Source: Firmicutes bacterium UBA5286
GTDB taxonomy: Bacteria > Bacillota > Proteinivoracia > UBA4975
Direction: 5' to 3'
NCBI GenBank assembly: GCA_002408465.1
Contig: DHSM01000010.1
Location: 36,345-57,295, forward strand
DNA length: 20,951 nt
Under the pieces are notes generated by a model, which saw nothing but the letters and a program-made list of their open reading frames with translations, did not search any database and was not told the origin of the DNA. Shown here piece after piece: positions 8,241-16,461 of this stretch. Both the position numbers and the translations under genes were made by a program. Each line of letters starts with the position of its first letter. Within the stretch, counting starts at the first letter, position 1.

Positions 8241-9170
8241 ATGGCTTTATCCCCCAATCTGTTTAAGCCTATCGATAAGAGTGACGTTCAACCGGAAGAG
8301 GCACGCCCCAGCATAACCTACTGGCAGGATGCTTGGCGGCGCCTGAAAAAAAACCCGCTGGCAATGGCCAGTCTTATCTTCATTGTGCTTCTGCTGCTGA
8401 TAGCAATTGTCGGTCCCTTCTTTTCTCCCTATTCTTACTCTGATCAGGACTTTACTCAAATCAATCTTAAGCCCTGTGGGGCGCACCCCTTTGGCACTGA
8501 TAACCTGGGCAGAGACATATTAGTGAGAACTTTATATGGCGCCCGCATTTCTTTGTCGGTAGGATTTGTGGCCGCAATCACCACCTTTGTAATTGGTGTA
8601 TTGTTCGGCGGCATCAGCGGCCTGATTGGCGGCTGGGTAGATAATCTCATGATGCGCTTCGTGGACGTCATGTACAGCATCCCCTTTCTCCTTTGGGTGA
8701 TCATGCTCATCGTGCTCTTGGACCCGGAGGGCAGCAAAGGGGTAAGCTTGTTCAGTATTTTTCTTGCTCTGGGCATTATCTATTGGCTGCCAATGGCCCG
8801 AATTGTCCGGGGCCAAATCTTAAGCCTCAAGGAGCAGGAATTTGTCCTTGCTGCCAGAACAATCGGCGCTCCTAAAAGGAAAATCTTGCTGCAACACCTG
8901 CTGCCAAACGCAATGGGTCCGATTATTGTCACTGCTACCATATCAATCCCAGAAGCCATTTTCACCGAGTCCTTCCTCAGCTTTATCGGCCTTGGCGTGT
9001 CTGCCCCCATGGCCAGCTGGGGCATGTTGGCCTCCGATGCCCTGCCGGCGCTAAAATCCTTCCCCCATCTGCTGGTATTCCCAGCTATATCCATTTGCAT
9101 CACTCTGCTGGCCTTTAACTTTATCGGGGATGGCTTGCGCGACGCCTTAGACCCCAAGATGCGGAAGTAG
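8241..9170 (+). CDS. oppC: Oligopeptide ABC transporter permease OppC
   Basis: The product has 309 residues. The start is ATG 8241 with AAAGGAG upstream, five bases after the oppB stop. A cytoplasmic N-terminal tail (about 45 residues) leads into the first membrane segment, as in OppC_N-type permeases, and the typical HPFGTDNLGRDIL stretch precedes the BPD_transp_1 core. The EAA loop reads EFVLAARTIGAPKRKIL then HLLPNAMGPI. It pairs with OppB to form the membrane channel for peptide import. Length and order match the standard operon. Confidence 0.94.
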   Translation: MALSPNLFKPIDKSDVQPEEARPSITYWQDAWRRLKKNPLAMASLIFIVLLLLIAIVGPFFSPYSYSDQDFTQINLKPCGAHPFGTDNLGRDILVRTLYGARISLSVGFVAAITTFVIGVLFGGISGLIGGWVDNLMMRFVDVMYSIPFLLWVIMLIVLLDPEGSKGVSLFSIFLALGIIYWLPMARIVRGQILSLKEQEFVLAARTIGAPKRKILLQHLLPNAMGPIIVTATISIPEAIFTESFLSFIGLGVSAPMASWGMLASDALPALKSFPHLLVFPAISICITLLAFNFIGDGLRDALDPKMRK

Positions 9171-9178
9171 GTGATAAG

Positions 9179-10186
9179 ATGAATACTCTTTTGCAAGTAA
9201 GGGATTTGGAAGTTGAATTTCGGACCTATGCCGGCATAGTCAGAGCAGTGCGTAAGGTCAGCTTCGACCTCAAGGCCGGTGAAGTCTTGGCAATCGTTGG
9301 TGAATCCGGCTGCGGCAAAAGCGTTACCGCCCAATCAATCATGCGCCTCATTCCCACTCCCCCCGGAAGGATAACGGGAGGCTCTATCTTATTTGATAAC
9401 GAGGAAATTCTCGCCAAGACCGAGTCGCAGATGCAAAAGATTCGGGGCAACGCCATCAGTGTCATCTTTCAGGATTCCATGACTTCGTTAAACCCTGTCC
9501 TCAACGTGCGCACGCAAATTACTGAAATTCTGCGGCTGCACAAAAATGTGAGCCAGCCCCAGGCCAATGCCCGGGCAATTGAACTTCTTTCCCTGGTAGG
9601 AATTCCCGAACCGAAAACCCGGATGAAAGCTTATCCCCATGAGCTCAGCGGCGGCATGCGCCAGCGGGTCATGATCGCCATGGCCCTGGCCTGCGATCCC
9701 CAGCTCCTCATTGCCGACGAACCTACCACCGCCCTTGATGTGACCATTCAGGCCCAGATAATTGAAGTGCTGAAAAATATCCGCCAAGAATTAAACACTG
9801 CCATCATTCTCATCACCCACGATTTAGGCGTGGTGGCTGGCCTGGCCGACCGGGTTATGGTCATGTATGCAGGCAACCTGGTAGAGCAAGGGACCGTAGA
9901 CGAAGTGCTCTGTGAGCCGCTGCACCCCTACACATGGGGTCTGCTGCGCTCCCTGCCCCGGCTGAACATGGGGCCAGAAGATAAATTGAAACCTATCTGG
10001 GGGCAACCCCCCGATTTGTTGCTGCCCCTGGACCGCTGTCCTTTTCTGCCCCGCTGTGAGCATGCCATGGGCATCTGCGCCCAGGACAGGCCGCCGGCCT
10101 TTAACGGGCAAGATTCTCATTCGGTCAACTGCTGGCTGCAGCATCCACTGGCGCCAAGAACCCGACGGCCTCAGGAGGTGGGATAA
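9179..10186 (+). CDS. oppD: Oligopeptide ABC transporter ATPase OppD
   Basis: The product has 335 residues. Walker A is GESGCGKS (residues 41-48), the signature is LSGGMRQR (156-163), Walker B is LLIADEP (176-182) and the switch His lies in ITHDLG. The C-terminal oligo_HPY extension has the four-Cys pattern CPFLPRC, GIC and NCW (about residues 287-318). In some family members this pattern is known to hold an Fe-S cluster; whether it does here is inference. The protein powers peptide import as a heterodimer with OppF. The start is ATG 9179 with AGGTGAT six bases upstream. The stop TAA shares its last base with the oppF start. Confidence 0.94.
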   Translation: MNTLLQVRDLEVEFRTYAGIVRAVRKVSFDLKAGEVLAIVGESGCGKSVTAQSIMRLIPTPPGRITGGSILFDNEEILAKTESQMQKIRGNAISVIFQDSMTSLNPVLNVRTQITEILRLHKNVSQPQANARAIELLSLVGIPEPKTRMKAYPHELSGGMRQRVMIAMALACDPQLLIADEPTTALDVTIQAQIIEVLKNIRQELNTAIILITHDLGVVAGLADRVMVMYAGNLVEQGTVDEVLCEPLHPYTWGLLRSLPRLNMGPEDKLKPIWGQPPDLLLPLDRCPFLPRCEHAMGICAQDRPPAFNGQDSHSVNCWLQHPLAPRTRRPQEVG

Positions 10187-11160
10187 TGAATAACACAATC
10201 GTAGAAGTAACTAATCTGAAAAAGTTCTTTCCCCTGGGCGGCGGCTTATTTAAGACTCCAGAACTGGTCAGGGCAGTTGACGACATCTCCTTTACTATGG
10301 AAGCAGGCAAAACCCTGGGCCTGGTGGGTGAAAGCGGCTGCGGCAAGACCACTGTGGGCAGGACTGTTATCGGGTTATACAAGCCCACTGCCGGCAAAAT
10401 TCTCTTTGAGGGGACTGATGTGTTCACTGCCGGAAAAGCCAAAAAAACTCAAACCCGCCGCCAAATGCAGATGATCTTTCAGGACCCCTATGCTTCCCTT
10501 AACCCGCGAATGACTGTCGGTGATATCGTTGGTGAACCCATAGATATCCACCACCTGGCAAAAGGGAAAAAAGAGCATCAAGAGCGGGTTCAGTACTTGC
10601 TGAATCTGGTTGGCTTGAACCCCGACCACATCAACCGCTACCCCCATGAATTCAGCGGCGGCCAGAGGCAAAGGGTAGGGATTGCCAGGGCCCTGGCTGT
10701 GGAGCCAAAATTTATCGTCTGCGATGAACCCATTTCTGCCGTGGACGTTTCCATCCAAGCTCAAATTGTCAATACCCTGGAGCAGCTCCAGGAAGATTTG
10801 CATCTGACCTTTCTCTTCATTGCCCATGACCTTTCCATGGTCAAGTACATCTCCCACCGGGTGGCGGTAATGTACCTGGGGAAGATTGTCGAAATAAACC
10901 TGAGCGCGGAACTGTATGCACATCCGGTGCATCCCTATACCAAGGCGCTGCTGTCTGCCGTCCCCATTGCCGACCCACCCCTGGAACGGAAACGCAAGCG
11001 CATTCTGCTGGAGGGAGACGTGCCCAGCCCAATTAATCCGCCCCCTGGCTGCTGTTTCCACACCCGCTGCAACCGGGCAATCCCCATCTGCAAAGAAGAA
11101 ATACCGGAAATGCAGGATTTGGGCAATGGCCACTTAGTGGCCTGCCATAACTATCAGTAA
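10186..11160 (+). CDS. oppF: Oligopeptide ABC transporter ATPase OppF
   Basis: The product has 324 residues. Walker A is GESGCGKT (residues 48-55), the signature is FSGGQRQR (156-163), Walker B is FIVCDEP (176-182) and the switch His is in IAHDLS. A C-terminal oligo_HPY extension again carries clustered Cys (GCCFHTRC, PIC, ACH). It is the second ATPase of the importer, working with OppD beneath OppBC. The ATG overlaps the oppD stop by one base (TAATG), which implies translational coupling. It is the last gene of the operon; the first hairpin after it lies inside the insertion-sequence remnant. Confidence 0.94.
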   Translation: MNNTIVEVTNLKKFFPLGGGLFKTPELVRAVDDISFTMEAGKTLGLVGESGCGKTTVGRTVIGLYKPTAGKILFEGTDVFTAGKAKKTQTRRQMQMIFQDPYASLNPRMTVGDIVGEPIDIHHLAKGKKEHQERVQYLLNLVGLNPDHINRYPHEFSGGQRQRVGIARALAVEPKFIVCDEPISAVDVSIQAQIVNTLEQLQEDLHLTFLFIAHDLSMVKYISHRVAVMYLGKIVEINLSAELYAHPVHPYTKALLSAVPIADPPLERKRKRILLEGDVPSPINPPPGCCFHTRCNRAIPICKEEIPEMQDLGNGHLVACHNYQ

Positions 11161-11165
11161 GAGCA

Positions 11166-11466
11166 GGGGCTGTCTCAAAATAGACTAGCCCAAAACCCAA
11201 GAATATAACAAAAAGCAGGAACTAAATACCTGCTTTTTGTTGTAGAATATATTTGTGCAATCTAAACTTCATCAAGACCATACCAAAAATAGCGCCGTAA
11301 TTCAACTGGCGTTGCCTATCGCAACAGAAGTCCTTATACCAGCCGATGACTCGGCAGCAAGATTCAGAACAACCGAATCCCATGGCTATTTTTATATTAA
11401 TATTTACCTTTGGCATAGAAAAAAGGGTTGACTCTCGTCAGCTATTCACTGATTTGAGACAGCCCC
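11166..11466. mobile_element. Insertion-sequence remnant with IS1182-like terminal repeats
   Basis: GGGGCTGTCTCAAA (11166-11179) is perfectly inverted as TTTGAGACAGCCCC (11453-11466), enclosing 301 bp. GGGGCTGTCTCAAA-type ends are typical of IS1182-family elements, but full elements carry a transposase of more than 400 residues. The interior has only a 64-codon ORF on the - strand (11222-11416, containing GWYKDFCCDRQRQLNYGAIF), which I cannot place. It is therefore an internally deleted or MITE-like derivative. No clear target duplication is seen. It lies just behind oppF and next to the lanthipeptide cluster. Confidence 0.75.
11207..11241. terminator. Bidirectional hairpin terminator inside the IS remnant
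   Basis: AACAAAAAGCAGG (11207-11219) and CCTGCTTTTTGTT (11229-11241) form a 13-bp stem with A/T-rich flanks. It follows oppF by about 45 bases and can act as the opp terminator, and in the other direction as the end of the small - strand ORF of the element. Confidence 0.7.
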
Positions 11467-11627
11467 TTTACTTTTATTCTTTTGCCAGGTAGATGTAATA
11501 ATGTTTTGGACACCATGCTCACTTGGGTGGCCAAAGTTACGCAGTCCTGTATGGTAAATAAGAAGTGAAAGGGTAACAAGCCCGGCCTCGTAAGTTGATA
11601 TGCCCCCCATATATTATTTCAAAAGGT

Positions 11628-13244
11628 TTAGCCAACTTCACTGTAGACTTTGTTTTCCCCAACGGTATATACATTGTCTACTAAAATTTTGATATCGCTA
11701 TCTAAATGGTGGGTAATCATAAATACCGTTAGTTGCGAATCGTTCATGAGGGACATCAGGATTTCTTTAGAATTTTGTTTATCAATGGCTGAGAATCCTT
11801 CATCGATAAGTAGAATTTCAGGGTTACGTATCAGCATACGAGCCAATGCTATCCGTTGCTTTTCACCACCGGATAAACCTTTTCCCCCTTCTTCAATTAT
11901 AGTGGATAGACCCATTTCTTTGTTTGCCAGAAAAGGAGTCAGTCGGCATTTATTAAGGACATCTTGTAGTTCTTGCTGGGTATACTCTTGCCCCATGCAA
12001 ATGTTATCTTTGATGGTTCCTGCAAGCAGATAAACGTCTTGGTCAATGTAGCTAATCTTGTCGAATATTGATACATCGCTTATTTCTTTGCGATTTATAC
12101 CATTGTAGAAGATATCTCCCTCATATCTATCAATTAGACCTATAATGATCTTGGAAAGAGTACTTTTACCTGCGCCGCTTTCTCCGACAACAACGTATTT
12201 TCTACCCTTTTCAAGTTTGAGATTGACGTCCTCAAAAATTGCTCTGTCTCCATATTTAAAGGAAATATTCTTGCAATCAATTACTTCAATGCTACAGTCT
12301 AATGATCTTTTCTCTACATCTGGCTCATGTTTTGGGTTGAATTTATTAAAAATCATCTTAGACGATTTTATATTGACAATTCCATTTATAAAAGACAAGA
12401 TGGAGGAAAAAAATACACCACTTAAATTTGCAATTGAAATAACTGCTCCAATGGAGACCACGTTAAGGGTTACAAGGAATACAGTTACAACAACTAGTAT
12501 AATCTGAGAAATAGCATTGACTATACCATTTAAAGATCGTACGCCGAATACTAGATATATATATTTACATTTATGCGCCTCTATTTTTTTTGAGGCAAAT
12601 CGAATCTTGTCTAAAAACAGTTGATTTAAATTCATTATCCTCAAGGTATTTACACCCATAATTATATCTTTTAGAGCTTCGGTGAATTTTTCTTGGTGCT
12701 TGGATAAATTTTCTGCCTCCCTGGATATCATTCTCTCGAATACTTTTGGGAATACGAACAAAAAGGCAAATAATATTATAGAAATTGCCGCCAAATATTT
12801 ATTTAACAAGGTTATAGCAATTAAGGCGAAGGCCCCGCCAAAAGCATTCTCAAAAAGGTCAAAGAAGGGAGAAAAACCAGCGTCTTTAAGCTTTTCCACA
12901 TCATTTGTGTACCAGGATACATAATTGCCGGTCTCTTTTTGATTATATTCATCGAAATTCATTTTAGTGATATTGACTGATATCCTAGAACGAACATCAG
13001 TGTTTAATGTAGCAATGGTCTTGGCTACGACTCGCACTTTTAAATAGGATGATAGAATTGCAACACCAAATAGAAGACTAACTATAATCCCTTGCTGTAT
13101 AAGAGTATTTAAATCTCCTAGGGTTTCATCACTAAGTAAAAATGTTAACGAGTAACCAGCGTAGACATTGATGGCAGCGGAAATGATGGTAACAAGAATG
13201 GTAATACCAAGTTCTTTTTTTCTTTTAACAAGATATTGTTTCAT
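11628..13244 (-). CDS. ABC exporter of the class III lanthipeptide cluster (LanT-type, no peptidase)
   Basis: The product has 538 residues when started at ATG 13242-13244, nine bases after AAAGGGG. An in-frame TTG at 13251-13253 touches the ribosome binding site and is rejected. The N-terminal ~295 residues hold about six membrane segments of an ABC exporter. The C-terminal ATPase has Walker A GESGAGKS (354-361), signature LSGGEKQR (457-464), Walker B ILLIDE (477-482) and the switch region ITHHLD. There is no N-terminal C39 peptidase domain, so it would export without cutting a leader, as is usual in class III clusters. The start follows the synthetase stop by one base (TGACATG), so the two genes are translationally coupled. 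Its natural cargo is presumably the modified LanA peptide. Confidence 0.9.
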   Translation of the reverse strand: MKQYLVKRKKELGITILVTIISAAINVYAGYSLTFLLSDETLGDLNTLIQQGIIVSLLFGVAILSSYLKVRVVAKTIATLNTDVRSRISVNITKMNFDEYNQKETGNYVSWYTNDVEKLKDAGFSPFFDLFENAFGGAFALIAITLLNKYLAAISIILFAFLFVFPKVFERMISREAENLSKHQEKFTEALKDIIMGVNTLRIMNLNQLFLDKIRFASKKIEAHKCKYIYLVFGVRSLNGIVNAISQIILVVVTVFLVTLNVVSIGAVISIANLSGVFFSSILSFINGIVNIKSSKMIFNKFNPKHEPDVEKRSLDCSIEVIDCKNISFKYGDRAIFEDVNLKLEKGRKYVVVGESGAGKSTLSKIIIGLIDRYEGDIFYNGINRKEISDVSIFDKISYIDQDVYLLAGTIKDNICMGQEYTQQELQDVLNKCRLTPFLANKEMGLSTIIEEGGKGLSGGEKQRIALARMLIRNPEILLIDEGFSAIDKQNSKEILMSLMNDSQLTVFMITHHLDSDIKILVDNVYTVGENKVYSEVG

Positions 13245-13245
13245 G

Positions 13246-15882
13246 TCAAACAACCCCTTTCTTTAATAAACGATCATCTAGAAAAAAACAGAAATTACTG
13301 TCATCGTTTAAATATCTATTGATAAGCAATGCTAGACCCATTGAACCGTAACCGAGGTCGCAAGATAATTTTTCTAAGGAGTCAGCAGGAAATAAAATTT
13401 TGTCTTGATAATCTACTTTAAACAATTCTATACCTCTTAATAGATAAAGAACTTGCTCTTTGAATCGTTTATCATGTAGCAATTGATAACAATCCAATAG
13501 AGTATTGCATAGTCCTCCAATACCCATAAACAAATTTGGAGAAATGGAATATTTAATAACAATAGAATTGGCTAGTGCATATATTAAAGTTTCAGAGAAT
13601 GCGCTTGGGCAAACATAGTGGTAGCGTAGCATAACACTCAGTATACCCGCAGTTCCTTCAAAAAAATAGGGGTATAAAGGTCCCTCACCTTTATCATTAT
13701 TTCGAAACATATAATTTCCGAATTGATCAATTTCGCTAAACGATAAATCATAGTTTATGGCTTTAATTCCAATATCAAGGAAATTCTGTTCGTTAGCAGA
13801 CAAAAATAGATACAAGAAGAATAATGAAATGCCGGAATTGCCATTCTTATAGCCGATATCACTAAAGGATTCGTTGTTTAGCCAATAGATTTTTTCTGAG
13901 CCCTTAGTTTTTGCTTTTTCTATTAGCTGTTCTCCTATTCTAACGGCTAAACCCAAGTAATGAAAATCATTTGTTACTAGGTACATTTTTATTGCAGTTA
14001 GGCCATAGCCCGCTATTCCTGCAAATAGACCATTAGAATCACAAGTTTCGATTTTTAGATTATTAAACATTTGTATCGCTTCAGATACTTCGCCTGCCTC
14101 TGCTAAAGCCCAGGCGAGGCCAGACAAGCCCGTGTACATACCTACGGGATAATCTTCACTATTAACATTTTTACATTCGTTAATTAGCTCTTCAAGATCT
14201 ATTTTAAATTTAATGTTTCGAGATAGTTTTGATGCGCCATATAAAATACCACCAAGGCCATTGGCTATATTTAATTTGTTATCAATTATGGGGAAAACGG
14301 GAAACATATTGTTTTTGGTTACGTTTCGAACACGGAAGATGCTTGAATAAATACTACTTAAAAGATCTCTTAGGTTGTGTGGATATAGTTCCTTTTGTTT
14401 ACCTTCGTCTTTTAATAACGTAGTATTTACATCGGATATACAATGTTGTAAAGTCTTAACAACCTTGCTTAGCGAAGGTCGTAACGCTACTTCAGATTGT
14501 GTAAGAGAGTGGATTAAATTGATAAGCCTGTTAGGAATACAATACTCTCTTTCCAATTCATTCAGGAATGTCGTAATTGTATTGCTATTGAGATTAAAAA
14601 GTATATTCCTATCGACAATGGAAAAAAATAATAGGCAGCCTAGAGAATAATAATCTGATTGGAAAAAATTGCCGGAAGAAACAGGTTCTGAATATCCTTG
14701 CGTATGCATATAATTGGCATATTCTACTTTATTTACACAGGCCTCAAAATCAATAAACTTAACTTGTTTATTGTCTGTAATAAAAATATTATTAGGTGAC
14801 AAATCTCCAAATATATATCCATGCCTATGAATAATGGCGATATTTTTGCTGATTTTAATAAAAAAGGTTAAGACTGTTGAAATGTATTCCAAGAAATGAC
14901 GTCTAGTAGTGCCTGCACGGTATAGAGGATTCTGGTCACTACAATATTTAAATAAGGAGTCTCCTTTAATAAATTCCTCTGCTATAAAATGGTGCTCCCA
15001 CTCAAAAAACTCCTCATATGCTTTAGGACAAATTTTCCACCGACTAAACTTTTTAAGCAGTTTAAATTCATCTCTTCGTGTCTGAATAATGCTTCTACCT
15101 TCTGTTTGATGGGTATAAGGTCTGGCCTCCTTTAGAATAACTTTCTGATTATCGGTTTTCCTGTGTGCGATATAAACTCCTCCGCAATTAGAGAAAGTTA
15201 ACGCATGAAATATATTATATTTTTGATCCAAAACAGAATGCTCAACTGGGGAATTAGTATTAGTTGAGAAATCCTCAATTCCTTGTGGAACGCTATATAC
15301 AGGTAGGCGTTTATCTTCAACTACATTACCATTTCCATCTTTAATCAGAGCAATTTTGTGGCCATCATCACTTATCTTATACTTAAATGTAAATCCACCA
15401 TAGCGGTAATAGAGCACTTTACAGTCTCGATATCTTTTATCAGTTAGTATATAGGGACCACAGTAATCTTTTAGAACTTGATATAAGACGCTCAATAGCT
15501 CTTTAAAGCGCTGAAAATCCTTAGGATAAATAGTTATGAATTTTCCCGAACTGCCACGGCTAAAACTTTTTAAGGTGGACCACTGTAAAAGTCTCCTGTC
15601 GGCAATTATCTTAAACGGTGTTCTAAATTTATTAAGGATATCTACAGTTTTAATGAGAACCTCTTCATCATTTTTTAGTGTTGCAGAGATATGTATTTTC
15701 CAGCCTTGATTAGGCAAATTTTCCATGTCGATATCTGAATAAACATAAAAACCATTTTGGTATATTTTATATTCGTGTAATAGTTTATCTTTAAGTAAGC
15801 TAATGTACTCTTCTCTAGCGTTGTAAGAATCAAGTGAATCGTAGAAATAATAATTTGAAAAGGAAAAATAATCTAGCGTCAC
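13246..15882 (-). CDS. Class III lanthipeptide synthetase LanKC (lyase, kinase, cyclase)
   Basis: The product has 878 residues when started at GTG 15880-15882, eight bases after GGAGG; an upstream in-frame TTG (15897) overlaps that site. Domain order: an N-terminal phospho-Ser/Thr lyase part (about 1-205) with the typical SSGKFITIYPKD stretch; a Ser/Thr kinase domain (about 225-480) with VILKEAR (ATP-site Lys about 251), the catalytic loop GDLSPNN (Asp about 360, Asn about 365) and a DFE metal motif in place of DFG; and a LanC-like cyclase domain (about 535-870) built of GxxG-type repeats such as GLSGLAWAL, GIAGYGL, GNSGISL and GTAGIL. The Cys and His zinc ligands of class I, II and IV cyclases are absent, which marks class III. 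It would phosphorylate Ser/Thr in the precursor core, eliminate to dehydro-residues, and form lanthionine or labionin rings. It lies about 200 bases downstream of lanA. Confidence 0.93.
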   Translation of the reverse strand: MTLDYFSFSNYYFYDSLDSYNAREEYISLLKDKLLHEYKIYQNGFYVYSDIDMENLPNQGWKIHISATLKNDEEVLIKTVDILNKFRTPFKIIADRRLLQWSTLKSFSRGSSGKFITIYPKDFQRFKELLSVLYQVLKDYCGPYILTDKRYRDCKVLYYRYGGFTFKYKISDDGHKIALIKDGNGNVVEDKRLPVYSVPQGIEDFSTNTNSPVEHSVLDQKYNIFHALTFSNCGGVYIAHRKTDNQKVILKEARPYTHQTEGRSIIQTRRDEFKLLKKFSRWKICPKAYEEFFEWEHHFIAEEFIKGDSLFKYCSDQNPLYRAGTTRRHFLEYISTVLTFFIKISKNIAIIHRHGYIFGDLSPNNIFITDNKQVKFIDFEACVNKVEYANYMHTQGYSEPVSSGNFFQSDYYSLGCLLFFSIVDRNILFNLNSNTITTFLNELEREYCIPNRLINLIHSLTQSEVALRPSLSKVVKTLQHCISDVNTTLLKDEGKQKELYPHNLRDLLSSIYSSIFRVRNVTKNNMFPVFPIIDNKLNIANGLGGILYGASKLSRNIKFKIDLEELINECKNVNSEDYPVGMYTGLSGLAWALAEAGEVSEAIQMFNNLKIETCDSNGLFAGIAGYGLTAIKMYLVTNDFHYLGLAVRIGEQLIEKAKTKGSEKIYWLNNESFSDIGYKNGNSGISLFFLYLFLSANEQNFLDIGIKAINYDLSFSEIDQFGNYMFRNNDKGEGPLYPYFFEGTAGILSVMLRYHYVCPSAFSETLIYALANSIVIKYSISPNLFMGIGGLCNTLLDCYQLLHDKRFKEQVLYLLRGIELFKVDYQDKILFPADSLEKLSCDLGYGSMGLALLINRYLNDDSNFCFFLDDRLLKKGVV

Positions 15883-15981
15883 TCTTGCATCCTCCAATCG
15901 TTATATTCTAATAGCTAACAATAAGAGTTCGGAAACCAAGGATGCGAGATTAGTCGCCAATTGTCTTGGTTGCCATAGGCT

Positions 15982-16062
15982 TCACGTTGTTGCCAGTTTT
16001 AACCAGCCATCTAAGGATTGGAGTATATAACTAAAGCTAACTGTAATATAACTGAGGCCCAT
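15982..16062 (-). other. Possible tiny ORF between lanA and the synthetase gene
   Basis: A 26-codon frame starts at ATG 16060-16062 with AGGAG ten bases upstream and ends at TGA 15982-15984. It contains SYILQSLDGW, faintly like the leader of the lanA product, but it has no Cys and ends early. One arm of the 17-bp inverted repeat lies inside it. It could be chance, or the remnant of a second precursor. Confidence 0.2.
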
Positions 16063-16231
16063 ACCTATTGGTCTCCTATGACTTACTTAGTTGTACAACT
16101 GCCACAGTGGTTGCTAATTGTGCTCCAGCCAGCCACTTGATTGCCATCGTCAGCCTTTAATCCCTGAAGTTGCAATACGGACATCATAACACCTCCCTCC
16201 TTTTTACATTAAAGATTACAGTTAGCTTTAG
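16031..16231. repeat. Perfect 17-bp inverted repeat bracketing lanA
   Basis: CTAAAGCTAACTGTAAT at 16031-16047 is exactly reversed and complemented at 16215-16231, with the whole precursor gene and its ribosome binding site between. The right arm is extended by a partial tandem copy (AAAGCTAAAGCTAACTG on the - strand). In the transcript the arms could pair and enclose lanA. Alternatively they are operator sites or ends of a small mobile cassette. Confidence 0.9.
16083..16187 (-). CDS. Class III lanthipeptide precursor peptide (LanA)
   Basis: The product has 34 residues from the first ATG (16185-16187), or 33 from the adjacent second ATG, with a very strong GGAGGGAGGTG just upstream. The leader carries VLQLQGL near its N-terminus, matching the class III recognition motif (I/L/V-L-x-L-Q), then an acidic linker (KADDGNQVAG). 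The core is about WSTISNHCGSCTTK: two Ser and two Thr before or between two Cys, plus a Thr pair at the end. STISNHC fits the S-xx-S-x(2-5)-C pattern from which class III enzymes make labionin. The gene lies upstream of, and on the same strand as, the LanKC and exporter genes. No double-Gly site or leader protease is visible, so trimming would be done by host peptidases, as in other class III systems. It is shorter than most annotation cut-offs. Confidence 0.88.
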   Translation of the reverse strand: MMSVLQLQGLKADDGNQVAGWSTISNHCGSCTTK

Positions 16232-16432
16232 CTTTAAATGGAATCTGGGAATCAAGAATTTTGCGGCAACTGCGTTTGTTGAATAATCCAATGACTAACC
16301 ATCCATTCTACGATGAAAGGCCTCCCAAAGTTAAATGACTTCTCCTGTTTTTCAAGATTGTGTGTGTATTAGAAGTAGTAATCATCGACAGTAATAAATC
16401 AATGTCGGATACATTCGCTATTCTAATTATTT

Positions 16433-16461
16433 ATTATAATATCACGACAGTTAATCTTCAA
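16433..16461 (-). promoter_or_regulatory. Candidate promoter of the lanthipeptide operon
   Basis: On the - strand TTGAAG (16456-16461) and TATAAT (16433-16438) are spaced by 17 bases, with a perfect -10 box. Transcription would start near 16426 and leave a leader of about 240 bases before lanA. That leader contains a CGACA/TGTCG pair (near 16386-16407) and one arm of the 17-bp inverted repeat. No other gene is visible between 16232 and 16586. Confidence 0.5.

Noticed and set aside
8780..9334. A 184-codon - strand frame across the oppC-oppD junction
   Set aside because: It lies antisense to two well-supported genes, has no sensible start context and no known domain.
10375..11133. A 252-codon frame on the - strand inside oppF
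   Set aside because: It is the antisense shadow of a clearly functional ATPase gene with all motifs on the + strand; long antisense frames are common in GC-richer coding sequence.
11446..11610. A 54-codon - strand frame between the exporter gene and the IS remnant (contains YHTGLRNFGHPSEHGV)
   Set aside because: No ribosome binding site, its end lies inside the insertion-sequence terminal repeat, and the sequence is not recognised. It has no Cys and does not look like a second precursor.
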